This document shows positions 16,215-23,608 of a DNA stretch of 24,575 nucleotides, piece by piece. The stretch spans positions 1-24,575 of the forward strand of contig JAVBPB010000046.1 in assembly GCA_031549965.1 (NCBI GenBank), read 5' to 3'. The stretch comes from JAVBPB01 sp031549965 (GTDB lineage Bacteria; Bacillota; Clostridia; Lachnospirales; Lachnospiraceae). The position numbers were made by a program, and so were the translations under genes. Under the pieces are notes generated by a model, which was not told where the DNA came from, ran no database searches, and saw nothing but the letters and a program-made list of their open reading frames with translations. How positions within the stretch are numbered: position 1 is the first letter of the stretch; each line of letters begins with the position of its first letter.

Positions 16215-16360
16215 AGATGAATACAGTTGCATAATTATTTAATTGTTTGCCTTACCCTCCTTCAGAATGATGATAACAAGCCTTTGCAAGTCTTGTTATC
16301 ATCATAAACGTCTCCTCGTCCTGTCTGGACAATTAAATAATTATACAACTGTATTCATCT
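16215..16360. repeat. 146-bp nested palindrome, MITE-like element
   Basis: A 32-bp arm at 16215-16246 (beginning AGATGAATACAGTTG) is repeated inverted at 16329-16360 with a single mismatch. Inside it a second, perfect 14-bp inverted repeat (ATGATGATAACAAG at 16267-16280, complement at 16292-16305) forms its own stem with an 11-base loop. The sequence between outer and inner stems has no coding frame. Runs of T on the left and A on the right flank the element. It lies in the gap between the divergent HD-GYP gene and the 56-residue gene. A miniature inverted-repeat transposon, or an RNA with two stacked stems, would explain it. Confidence 0.75.
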
Positions 16361-16508
16361 AAAAAATAAATTTAGTGTATTGAAAGGACTTTTTAGTGAC
16401 TTCTGGAATTCAATACGGCATTATAAAAAAAAATTATGAATAAAAAAATTAAAATTACAGATAATAAACTTGTAATTATTAATTAAATATTTTAAGGAGG
16501 AAATACCA

Positions 16509-16679
16509 ATGGCTAAAAATTCTATTAACAATGAAACAGACAGATCATCAAACAAAGCAAGCAACAATGCAAAATCAAATGCAAACAATTCAACAAAATC
16601 AAAAAACAATAATCAGTCAACAAGTAAAGCGGATGATTGTGGAAAAAGTAAAGCATCAGATATGACAGACAACTATTAA
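16509..16679 (+). CDS. 56-residue Asn/Ser/Lys-rich small protein
   Basis: The ATG at 16509 follows AAGGAGG (16495-16501) at 7-bp spacing, and the gene is followed at once by a strong terminator, so it is very likely expressed. The peptide begins MAKNSINNETDRSSNKASNN and continues as low-complexity Asn, Ser and Lys runs, with one Cys at position 44 and a Tyr as the last residue. It has no membrane or signal segment. Small Asn/Ser-rich peptides of this kind are found in spore-formers, and some gamma-type small acid-soluble spore proteins have a similar bias. That resemblance is compositional only. It stands alone, with no neighbour in the same transcription unit. Function is unknown. Confidence 0.75.
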   Translation: MAKNSINNETDRSSNKASNNAKSNANNSTKSKNNNQSTSKADDCGKSKASDMTDNY

Positions 16680-16682
16680 TAT

Positions 16683-16722
16683 AAAAAAGCTGCTAAATTT
16701 TAAAAATTTAGCAGCTTTTTTA
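16683..16722 (+). terminator. intrinsic terminator of the 56-residue gene
   Basis: An 18-base arm with AAAGCTGCTAAATTT pairs with AAATTTAGCAGCTTTTTT across a short A-rich loop and runs into a T tract. It begins 4 bp after the stop codon. The A run before the stem could let it work on the other strand as well. Confidence 0.9.
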
Positions 16723-16850
16723 TTAGTGAGCGAACAAAAGTACAATAATGCAACGCAAAAAAACTAAAAAAAGAAAAGCCTAAGGCATCGCATAAAACTA
16801 AAAAACAAAAAGTCCTCCCTCAAAAACATACAAATTAGTAAATATCCTCA

Positions 16851-16879
16851 TTGACTAGATAACAAAAGGGCATTACAAT
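16851..16879 (+). promoter_or_regulatory. sigma-A promoter of the RNA methylase operon
   Basis: TTGACT (16851-16856) and TACAAT (16874-16879) are separated by exactly 17 bp, close to consensus in both boxes. The start point would be near 16886, leaving a leader of about 72 bases with a small hairpin (GGTTAT/ATAACC) and a weak GAATTT/AAATTC one before the ribosome binding site CAGGAGA. The ~130 bp between the preceding terminator and this promoter show nothing else. Confidence 0.75.
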
Positions 16880-16958
16880 ATACATATAGAATTTAAGGTT
16901 ATGAGATAACCCGTACTCCCAACCAAAGAATTTTTAAATTCAAAAACAGGAGAAAATA

Positions 16959-18113
16959 ATGAATAAATTTGAATACATTGCCCCATGTCATTTCGGGCTT
17001 GAAGCAGTACTAAAAAAAGAGCTAATAAACTTAGGTTATGAAATACTCCAAGTAGAAGACGGAAGAGTAAGTTTCATAGGAGACACTGACGCAATATGCA
17101 GGTCAAACATCTTTCTAAGAACAGCCGAAAGAGTACTACTAAAAGTAGGGGAATTTAAAGCCGAAACCTTTGATGAATTATTTGAAAAGACCAAAACAAT
17201 CCCATGGGAAGAGTACATTCCTAAAAATGGAAGATTTTGGGTAAAAAAAGCAAGTTCCATAAAAAGCAAATTATTTAGTCCCTCAGACATTCAATCCATA
17301 GTAAAAAAATCAGTAGTAGAGAGAATGAAGCAAAAATATAAGGTTGACTGGTTTGAAGAAAGCGGAAATGATTATCCAATAAGAGTATTCTTCATGAAAG
17401 ACATTGCAACAATAGCTATTGATACAACGGGGGAATCCCTGCATAAAAGGGGATATAGAAAATTAGCCAGTAAAGCACCAGTTACAGAAACCTTGGCAGC
17501 AGCATTAATTTATTTAACCCCATGGAACAAGGATAGAATATTGGTAGATCCATTCTGTGGAAGTGGTACATTTCCAATAGAAGCTGCTATGATAGGAGCT
17601 AATATTGCACCGGGAATGAACAGATCATTTATATCAGAAGATTGGAGTAACATACTGGCTAAAAAAGATTGGTATAAAGCAATAGAAGAAGCCAACGATT
17701 TAATAATAAATGACTTAGAAATGAACATTCAGGGATTTGACATGGATGGAGATATAATTAAAGCTGCCAGAGCTAATGCAAAGGAAGCAGGAGTAGATCA
17801 CCTTATACACTTTCAGCAAAGACCATTAAAAGAATTAAGTAATAATAAAAAATATGGTTTTATAATAACCAATCCCCCATACGGTGAAAGGCTTGAAGAA
17901 AAAGCAGACATGCCTAAACTTTATTCAGAAATAGGTCAGGTATTCTCCAAATTAGATTCATGGTCATACTTTATATTAACTGGCTATGAGGATGCTGAAA
18001 AACATATCGGAAAAAAAGCTCAAAAAAATAGAAAAATCTATAATGGTATGTTAAAAACATACTACTATCAATTTTTAGGGGACAAGCCTCCTAAAGCTAA
18101 AAGGGAGGATTAA
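16959..18113 (+). CDS. ypsC: THUMP-domain class I SAM-dependent RNA methyltransferase (YpsC/RlmL-N type)
   Basis: The 384-residue protein matches the COG0116 family, the N-terminal half of E. coli RlmKL, which makes N2-methylguanosine in 23S rRNA. The N-terminal ~155 residues form the ferredoxin-like plus THUMP RNA-binding part (MNKFEYIAPCHFGLEAVLKK at the start). The Rossmann methylase follows, with motif I DPFCGSGTFPIEAA (197-210) for SAM binding and the NPPY catalytic motif at 305-308, typical of N-methylation of a base. It ends YYYQFLGDKPP, close to family length. The ATG at 16959 follows CAGGAGA. It is the first gene of a four-gene operon, 4 bp before the amidase gene. The exact target base is inferred from the family. 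Confidence 0.93.
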   Translation: MNKFEYIAPCHFGLEAVLKKELINLGYEILQVEDGRVSFIGDTDAICRSNIFLRTAERVLLKVGEFKAETFDELFEKTKTIPWEEYIPKNGRFWVKKASSIKSKLFSPSDIQSIVKKSVVERMKQKYKVDWFEESGNDYPIRVFFMKDIATIAIDTTGESLHKRGYRKLASKAPVTETLAAALIYLTPWNKDRILVDPFCGSGTFPIEAAMIGANIAPGMNRSFISEDWSNILAKKDWYKAIEEANDLIINDLEMNIQGFDMDGDIIKAARANAKEAGVDHLIHFQQRPLKELSNNKKYGFIITNPPYGERLEEKADMPKLYSEIGQVFSKLDSWSYFILTGYEDAEKHIGKKAQKNRKIYNGMLKTYYYQFLGDKPPKAKRED

Positions 18114-18117
18114 AACA

Positions 18118-19269
18118 GTGGAGGATAAGCTGATTAAAAAACTTTCAGCAAGAGGTGCCGTGTTAATGTGTTTAACTATAGTAATATCAATTGTGTTTTC
18201 TAGATTTGACAATACTACAAGTTATGCCAATGAAGAATATCTTCCAGTGATTGAAACCACCACAGCCCCTGTTACTGAAACAAGTTCAGAAGAAATTAAA
18301 CAGGAGTATTTAAGTGAAAAATCAGAAGCTCAAAAGCAAAATAAAAAAACTATAGATGTAAGTGAAGAATATGTTGCAATACCTAAATACGGAGATATGT
18401 CTTTGAGTGATATTTCCATAACAGATAATTATATGACAAGAAGTGCAAGAATCGAGATACATGGTTTAGAAAGCAGCTTTTTTAATCAAAATTCCATTAT
18501 AAAGAACTTAAGTGGTAATGCAGATGCAAAATTTATTGATGAAGAACACACTGATAAAAAACTGGCAATAGAGATTACATTTGATAAATTATACATGTAT
18601 AATTTAAAAGAAGACGAGTCTTATTTTTACATTGAGCTTCTAAATCCAAAAGAGGTGTACGAAAAAATCATTGTAATAGATCCAGGGCATGGGGGAAGTG
18701 CATGCGGAACAATTGCTTTAGATGGAGAAACCTATGAAAAGGATATAAATTTAAGCATTGCTTTATATTTAAAAGAACTTCTTGATAAGGAAAATATAAA
18801 AGTATATTATACAAGATTAAAAGATGATAAGTATTTATTAGATCCAAGAGTAAGTCTTGCAAATGAATTAAATGCAGATGCATTTATAAGTATACATTGC
18901 AATGGAGACACAATCAGCCAGTCTTATGGAACAGAAGTGCTTTATGACGAATTATCAGAGAAAACAGGATTTAATTCAAAAAGCCTTGCTCAGATGTGCT
19001 TGGATGAAATTGTAAAAGTGGTTGAAACCAGAAACAGAGGATTAGTATTTGGCAATAGTATATATATAATCAGAAATTCAAAAGTACCAGTTGCCCTAAT
19101 CGAAGTGGGATATATGACAAATCAGGCAGATTTTGCAAAGCTAAAAAATGATAATTTTCAAAAAAATGTAGCAACAGGAATTTATAATGCAATTATGAAA
19201 ATGTATTCTCAAAAAGATCAAGCAGACATAAATAATAATTTAGATAGTGAGGTTACTGCCAATGAGTAG
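18118..19269 (+). CDS. membrane-anchored N-acetylmuramoyl-L-alanine amidase (Amidase_3)
   Basis: The 383-residue protein starts at GTG 18118, with GGGAGGA just upstream. Residues 12-29 are a hydrophobic signal or anchor segment, followed by a Thr/Glu-rich linker (45-80) and an N-terminal strand-rich domain (about 85-175) of the AMIN-like type. The zinc amidase domain follows: DPGHGG (188-193, ligand H191), E207 in the ETYEKDIN segment, SIHCN with H250, and the catalytic E329 in ALIEVGYMTN. All zinc and catalytic residues are present. It should cut the bond between MurNAc and the stem peptide outside the membrane, as CwlD- and AmiC-type enzymes do in sporulation or cell separation. Its stop codon overlaps the next gene by 8 bases. 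CwlD itself is shorter, so I do not assign that name. Confidence 0.93.
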   Translation: MEDKLIKKLSARGAVLMCLTIVISIVFSRFDNTTSYANEEYLPVIETTTAPVTETSSEEIKQEYLSEKSEAQKQNKKTIDVSEEYVAIPKYGDMSLSDISITDNYMTRSARIEIHGLESSFFNQNSIIKNLSGNADAKFIDEEHTDKKLAIEITFDKLYMYNLKEDESYFYIELLNPKEVYEKIIVIDPGHGGSACGTIALDGETYEKDINLSIALYLKELLDKENIKVYYTRLKDDKYLLDPRVSLANELNADAFISIHCNGDTISQSYGTEVLYDELSEKTGFNSKSLAQMCLDEIVKVVETRNRGLVFGNSIYIIRNSKVPVALIEVGYMTNQADFAKLKNDNFQKNVATGIYNAIMKMYSQKDQADINNNLDSEVTANE

Positions 19270-19879
19270 AATTATTTTCGCAACCGCTAATGAAGGTAAA
19301 ATGAAAGAGGTTAAAATGATACTTTCAGATTTAGGATTAGAGGTGCTATCCCTAAAAGAAGCAAATCTTTTAGTTGATATTGTAGAAGATGGAAAAACCT
19401 TTGAAGAAAATGCAATAAAAAAAGTAATGGAAATTAAGAAGCTTTCAAATGACATTATTTTGGCAGATGATTCAGGTTTAGAAGTTGACTATTTAGATAA
19501 AGCACCTGGGATATATTCAGCAAGATTTGCAGGTGAAAATACCTCCTACCAGATAAAAAATAATATGATTATATCCAAATTAGAAGAAGTACCTGAGGAA
19601 AAAAGAACGGCAAGATTTGTCTGTGTAATTGCCGCCGCTCTTCCAAATGGGGAAGTTATTACCACAAGGGGTACTATAGAAGGAATTATTGGATATGAAC
19701 CTATGGGGGAAAATGGATTTGGATATGATCCGATATTTTATTTGCCAGAATATAAATGCACTACAGCAATGTTAAGTCCAAGTGACAAGAATAAAATCAG
19801 CCATAGGGGAAAAGCCCTTAATGAAATGAAGTATGAACTGTTAAAAAGGGAATTTGGAAGGTCGGAGGATAAGTTGTGA
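19262..19879 (+). CDS. rdgB: XTP/dITP diphosphatase (non-canonical purine NTP pyrophosphatase)
   Basis: The enzyme hydrolyses ITP, dITP and XTP to monophosphates and so keeps deaminated purines out of nucleic acids. The 205-residue frame from the ATG at 19262 gives the standard N-terminus MSRIIFATANEGK with T8, N10 and K13. ATG 19247, 15 bp upstream, is in frame but would add MRLLP and has no better ribosome binding site. Other signatures are EDGKTFEENA (42-51), LADDSGLEVD (67-76) with the metal-binding acids, GFGYDPIF (152-159) and SHRGKAL (180-186). It overlaps the amidase gene by 8 bases and the phosphoesterase gene by 4, so translation is probably coupled. It is complete and of normal length. 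Confidence 0.95.
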   Translation: MSRIIFATANEGKMKEVKMILSDLGLEVLSLKEANLLVDIVEDGKTFEENAIKKVMEIKKLSNDIILADDSGLEVDYLDKAPGIYSARFAGENTSYQIKNNMIISKLEEVPEEKRTARFVCVIAAALPNGEVITTRGTIEGIIGYEPMGENGFGYDPIFYLPEYKCTTAMLSPSDKNKISHRGKALNEMKYELLKREFGRSEDKL

Positions 19880-20355
19880 AAGTTCTGGTTGTAAGCGATA
19901 CACATGGAAGAATAGGACGACTTCAAACAATTATAGAAAAAGTGCAGCCTGTTGACCTGTTAATACATTTAGGGGATTTTGAAGGAAACAAATATTATAT
20001 AGAATCGATTATAGACTGTGAACTTGAAATTGTATCAGGGAATAATGATATAGATCCTGAATTATTAGATGAAAAAATTATTAATATTGGTAAGTACAAG
20101 GTGCTAATCACCCATGGACACAGGTTTTCGGTTAATAGTGGAATAGATAGGCTTGCTAATTATGGAGCTTCAAAAGGTGTGGACATTGTAATGTTTGGAC
20201 ACACACATAAGCCCATAATAGAATATAGAAATGGAATTACCATGGTAAATCCCGGAAGTTTAACCTATCCAAGGCAGGAGAATGCTAAGCCGTCATATTT
20301 GATTACGGAGTTAGATTCTTATGGAGAAATTCACTTTACTAAAATTTTTCTATAA
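19876..20355 (+). CDS. yfcE: YfcE/MJ0936-type metallophosphoesterase
   Basis: The 159-residue protein starts at GTG in the GTGA overlap with the rdgB stop, with GGAGGATAAG just upstream. It keeps the full two-metal phosphoesterase set: D8 and H10 in SDTHGR, D34 in HLGDFEGN, GNND (55-58), H80 and H82 in THGHRF, and GHTH (108-111). Small proteins of this family hydrolyse simple phosphodiesters in vitro and their cell substrate is often unknown. The rdgB-yfcE pairing next to each other is typical of Firmicutes (for example rdgB-ysnB in B. subtilis). It is the last gene of the operon. No clear terminator follows within 100 bp. Confidence 0.93.
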   Translation: MKVLVVSDTHGRIGRLQTIIEKVQPVDLLIHLGDFEGNKYYIESIIDCELEIVSGNNDIDPELLDEKIINIGKYKVLITHGHRFSVNSGIDRLANYGASKGVDIVMFGHTHKPIIEYRNGITMVNPGSLTYPRQENAKPSYLITELDSYGEIHFTKIFL

Positions 20356-20420
20356 ATTATATGATAAAAAAGAATTATTGAATTATCTGAAATGGTTGAT
20401 TTTACTAGAATAAATAAAAA

Positions 20421-20690
20421 AATGGTGAAATTTTATAGTCAGATTAAATTCCACCACTTAAGTTTTCCAAAGTAAATTCCACACTAAGGTTAGTAAGGGG
20501 TAGGTTACCATCAGAAATAATAAACTTGAAGCAGGTTTAATGTAGTGGCGAGCATTGGCAGAAAAGCGTTTATCTTTTGAAGTAAGCGAATCATTTATGT
20601 TCTCATACATTCAAGTAGTTCTTGGGTATTCCATGTATCTGGTGCCTGCTCCAAGGATTTAGAGTAATCATGAATAGTTTGTGCTTAGAC
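20421..20690 (-). mobile_element. probable insertion-sequence remnant, IS21-like end
   Basis: The 346-bp gap after the phosphoesterase gene has no complete gene. It holds two direct copies of a 16-bp motif, TAAATTCCACCACTTA (20445-20460) and TAAATTCCACACTAAG (20473-20488), with a third related copy in the other sense at 20421-20437. Repeated GTGGAATTTA boxes are the style of IS21-family ends. Upstream on the - strand a 29-codon frame (20684-20595) ends in ELLECMRT and reads like the tail of a real protein that lacks its front. I take this as the end of a lost transposon, read on the - strand. The family is uncertain. Confidence 0.4.
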
Positions 20691-20701
20691 TTTTATTGTT
20701 C

Positions 20702-21838
20702 TTATTCTCCAAACAGTTCTTCATAGGTAAAAGTAACTTCCTTAATATTTTTTTGTGCTAGAGTCAACGACTCCATATAATCTTTAGTTAACTCCTCATA
20801 TTGTTCTTCTGTTACTCTGAAATAATATACTTGAAGAGTTTCATCAAAATAGCCCTGGATTCTCATATCTTCTGTTATAATTACTTGCTCTTCTTTATTT
20901 TCGTAATACGGAAGTGCTACCATATGTATTATTTCAGGCTCTTCTGTTATCTCATTTGTAATATAGTACATAAAAAAATGTACAGTATATTCATCTTTAC
21001 CACTTTCATCATATTTGTAAAATGCATGATTATCTCCTAATCGGTTCCAGTACGTTTTTTTAGTGCCTATTAAACCGTAGTAAGTCGATTCCAACTTGAG
21101 CCATAAAATAAACTCGTTCTTATCGGGAATATATTTAAAAACATAACAAAATGTTATGTCAGTTATGCATAGTTCTGGTGCACCATCCTCATCCATATCA
21201 AAAAAAATATAGGAATATTCTTTTAAGCAATCATCTAAACTTTTATTTTGATAACTATGCCCTATAAGACTCAAATCGCCTAGATAAAGTTCTTTGTTTT
21301 CTTCTTTATCAAAAAAAGCCACTTCATTCGTAATAAATTGCTTATACTTCTCCTTATAGAAGTCATAAACATCCATATTTCCTTTCTTAAATTCTCCATA
21401 AAAATCAATGTTGGCAAAAGCTTTTTTGATGGCTTTAAATATGTCTTCATTAGCAAACTGTATACCACTATGGTATGGAAAATAATCCCAACGTTTATAC
21501 GTATGTTTATTCTTAACTTCATCTTTTACATCTGATGCAACAACATACGATTCTATTGTATTATCTATTTTATTATTTTTTGTATCATTTAAATCAGAAA
21601 TATTTAACTCGTTATTATATTGTGCATTGTCTATACTCTTCATTTGCTCATTATTAATGTTAACTGTTGTTGTAGGAGTTGAAAACGAATGCTCTGTTTC
21701 ACCTCCGATCTTATCTTTCATTGTGACATCACGATCTTTAACTTGAAAAATATAATACATTATCGTAATGGCCAAAATTGCAATTAATACAACTGTAACT
21801 GCTTTAATTACTTTGTTTCGTATATTCTCTGTTAGCAT
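20702..21838 (-). CDS. membrane-anchored protein with Asp-rich DxDxDGxPEL loop, unknown function
   Basis: The frame is open from an upstream ATG at 21862, but GAGAGAGG lies just before the ATG pair at 21841/21838, so I start at 21838 (378 residues, MLTENIRNKV). Residues 11-31 are one hydrophobic segment, so most of the protein should lie outside. A Thr/Asn/Asp-rich linker (40-110) follows, then a domain (about 115-375) with FFDMDEDGAPEL (202-213), an EF-hand-like calcium loop of the kind common in clostridial surface proteins, and many aromatic residues. The FKKGNMDVYDFY stretch (about 150-161) and the loop recur in the lipoprotein downstream in coordinate, so the two are distant relatives. 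I recognise no named family. The start overlaps the end of a decayed small gene. Confidence 0.8.
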   Translation of the reverse strand: MLTENIRNKVIKAVTVVLIAILAITIMYYIFQVKDRDVTMKDKIGGETEHSFSTPTTTVNINNEQMKSIDNAQYNNELNISDLNDTKNNKIDNTIESYVVASDVKDEVKNKHTYKRWDYFPYHSGIQFANEDIFKAIKKAFANIDFYGEFKKGNMDVYDFYKEKYKQFITNEVAFFDKEENKELYLGDLSLIGHSYQNKSLDDCLKEYSYIFFDMDEDGAPELCITDITFCYVFKYIPDKNEFILWLKLESTYYGLIGTKKTYWNRLGDNHAFYKYDESGKDEYTVHFFMYYITNEITEEPEIIHMVALPYYENKEEQVIITEDMRIQGYFDETLQVYYFRVTEEQYEELTKDYMESLTLAQKNIKEVTFTYEELFGE

Positions 21839-22018
21839 CATAACCTCTCTCAAAATCACCAAATTTAAGGTTCTTGTATTGCTCCATTCGTCTAAGTTTT
21901 AATCCTTTATAATACACGTCATTACTATTTTTTGTTTCTTCCATAAGTGTATCAATAATCTTTTTATCGTTTTTTTCTGTAACAGTAATTTCACATCTGT
22001 TTTTTCAATCCATTTCAT
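21804..22018 (-). pseudogene. frameshifted ~71-codon small gene
   Basis: On the - strand an ATG at 22018 opens a frame beginning MKWIEKTDVK. After the run GAAATT (about 21989) the sensible sequence moves by one base into a frame that reads TVTEKNDKKIIDTLMEETK, runs through GDFERGYDANREYTKQSN and stops with TAA at 21806-21804. Restoring one A joins the two parts in one plausible, charged small protein. No ribosome binding site precedes the ATG, so the front may also be missing. It overlaps the start of the membrane-anchored protein by 35 bases, a layout that suggests they were once translationally coupled. Confidence 0.45.
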
Positions 22019-22055
22019 GTTAAAATAATTCAAAAAAACTATTAGGAGGATAAAC

Positions 22056-22103
22056 ATGTCTAGAAAAAGCCAAGTAAAACCCCTTCATAAGTTCAGAAAA
22101 TAA
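22056..22103 (+). pseudogene. 15-codon ORF with a strong ribosome binding site, probable truncated gene
   Basis: AGGAGG lies 6 bp before an ATG that reads MSRKSQVKPLHKFRK and stops at 22101-22103. The initiation signals are far better than chance for a 15-residue frame. The basic start looks like the N-terminus of a larger lost protein, possibly a transposase. It could also be a leader peptide, but nothing downstream on the + strand would be under its control. Confidence 0.25.
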
Positions 22104-22135
22104 AATCTTTGCATTTTTGTTCCTCCGCATAGCCT

Positions 22136-22873
22136 CTATTCTGTGTCTTCAAATATAACAATCCATTCTATTTCATTGCGAATCTGCTCACTACCTAATG
22201 AATCTATATATAAGTATCGGCTGGTTAAGTCCTCCCATATTTCTTTTGAAACGCTAATATAATCAAATAAATATTCATCATTCACATCGTAAATACCATC
22301 TCCGTTTTTATCATATTTAGAAAAGCTAAGCTCTGTGATCTCGTCGCCTAAAAAATTAAAAATAAAATAACAATACTCATCAGAAATTGGTGCTGCCCCA
22401 AATCTATGACTTATAAATGCACCATTTTTTAATGCATAGTAATGAGGATATGGGGATAAATTTTTCCAAATTTTTAATTCATCGTTTAAATACATCAAAA
22501 TATAGTAATACCGTGCTGAATTAATGTGTAATTCTGGTATACCATCTCCATTTGAATCGAAGAAAGCATATTTTGTCCCATAATGTCTATCGGGTTCTCC
22601 CTTAGGAATTGTTATATAATTTATATCAATATCATTAACGCTCATATCGCCTTTTAGAAATTTAATGTATATTTCTGTTGCTTCTTCAATTTTGTTAAGC
22701 GTAGTTTTATGTAGGTTTGAGTTCGGTTCTTGTAGATCATTAGACTCAATGTTTAATGTTGTCATTAAATTATCTTTTACTGTTGAAGTAATGTAATTAT
22801 TATTTGTGCTTGTACAACCAACCAAAAATAAACTAAAACACAAAAACATATGAATAGCAATCATTTTTTTCAT
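22136..22873 (-). CDS. lipoprotein with EF-hand-like Asp loops, unknown function
   Basis: The frame extends up to 22909, but the ATG at 22873 has AAGGGGA at good spacing and gives a clear lipoprotein signal, MKKMIAIHMFLCFSLFLVGC, with the lipid-modified Cys at 20. The mature 225 residues begin with an Asn/Thr-rich stretch. They contain FLKGDMSVND (72-81), FFDSNGDGIPEL (104-115) and a second loop YDKNGDGIYD (177-186), both with the D-x-N/D-x-D-G spacing of calcium-binding loops. The loop and the FLKGDM element match the membrane-anchored protein at 20702-21838. Both are on the same strand with decayed sequence between them, so an old tandem duplication is likely. It should sit on the outer face of the membrane. 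I recognise no named family. Confidence 0.85.
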   Translation of the reverse strand: MKKMIAIHMFLCFSLFLVGCTSTNNNYITSTVKDNLMTTLNIESNDLQEPNSNLHKTTLNKIEEATEIYIKFLKGDMSVNDIDINYITIPKGEPDRHYGTKYAFFDSNGDGIPELHINSARYYYILMYLNDELKIWKNLSPYPHYYALKNGAFISHRFGAAPISDEYCYFIFNFLGDEITELSFSKYDKNGDGIYDVNDEYLFDYISVSKEIWEDLTSRYLYIDSLGSEQIRNEIEWIVIFEDTE

Positions 22874-22972
22874 TATTATTCCCCTTGTCCTAACCACGAC
22901 TTGTGACAAAGTAAATGTTTATCTTTGCCAGAAATCAGAGTTGATTTATATAAATATTGACAGCACTAAAGA

Positions 22973-23608
22973 TTAGTAATTATAAACTCCATCATAAACA
23001 ATAATTTCTAGTAGCTTATAATTATTTGTAATGTTAACACTGGATTTTCCATTTACTAAAGTAGTAATATCATACCCCATAAACTCAACTGTGCTTCCAT
23101 CGCCTATTACAGTTGGTCTTTTTGAATCAAATGGCACTCCTGTTTGATATAAACCATTTGGATATGAATGTTCTTTAACATCTCCAACAACTGCTGGAAT
23201 ATAGTACTTTGTATTTGTTGTTTCATCTACCACAACTATATCCATTTTTGTTCCATACTTCATTTCAGAAACGGATATCTGTTGATTTTGCTGGTGACTA
23301 GGATTCATGACATTTGGTCCTACCGCTACCCAATATCTTCCTTCATCATCTGTATAGAGATTGTTACTAATGAGATTGACTTTTGGTGTTTTACCTGAAT
23401 TTTGTATCTCGCCTCTAGAATTTGCTGGAAGCATTCCCTTTTTTGGCACATTTTTATAAAGTTCTTCTGCCATTCCCCAGTCATAATTGTTTGCCTTTTG
23501 ATCCTTTACAACACTTCGACCAGGACTTGAAACAGTTGGATTACTATATAATTTCAACCAATCATTTATTACAACATCTACTGATTCAAATTTCAGATTT
23601 ATGCACTT
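22973..23608 (-). pseudogene. 3' part of a gene broken by frameshifts
   Basis: The frame has no ATG: it opens right after a TGA and its first usual start is a TTG at 23557 without a ribosome binding site (194 residues from there). The protein text looks genuine: LKLYSNPTVSSPGRSVVKDQ, then YTDDEGRYWVAVGPNVMNP, MKYGTKMDIVVVDETT, YYIPAVVGDVK and a C-terminus LLEIIVYDGVYNY. Reading upstream, the same protein continues in a different frame (VKVHKSE then FESVDVV) once one base is removed near 23590. The domain resembles C-terminal regions of secreted clostridial proteins with a GRYWVAVGP-type motif that I cannot name. A recoding event is possible, but two shifts in one gene favour decay. Confidence 0.6.

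Noticed and set aside
16886..16958. Leader of the RNA methylase operon as a riboswitch
   Set aside because: At about 72 bases with two short stems it is too small and shows no terminator or known aptamer signature.
19247..19261. Upstream ATG start for rdgB
   Set aside because: It adds a non-family MRLLP extension. The ATG at 19262 gives the standard N-terminus and has GAGGT upstream.
22874..22909. Upstream start (22909) for the lipoprotein gene
   Set aside because: It would bury the signal peptide 12 residues inside the protein. The ATG at 22873 has a proper ribosome binding site and a textbook lipobox.
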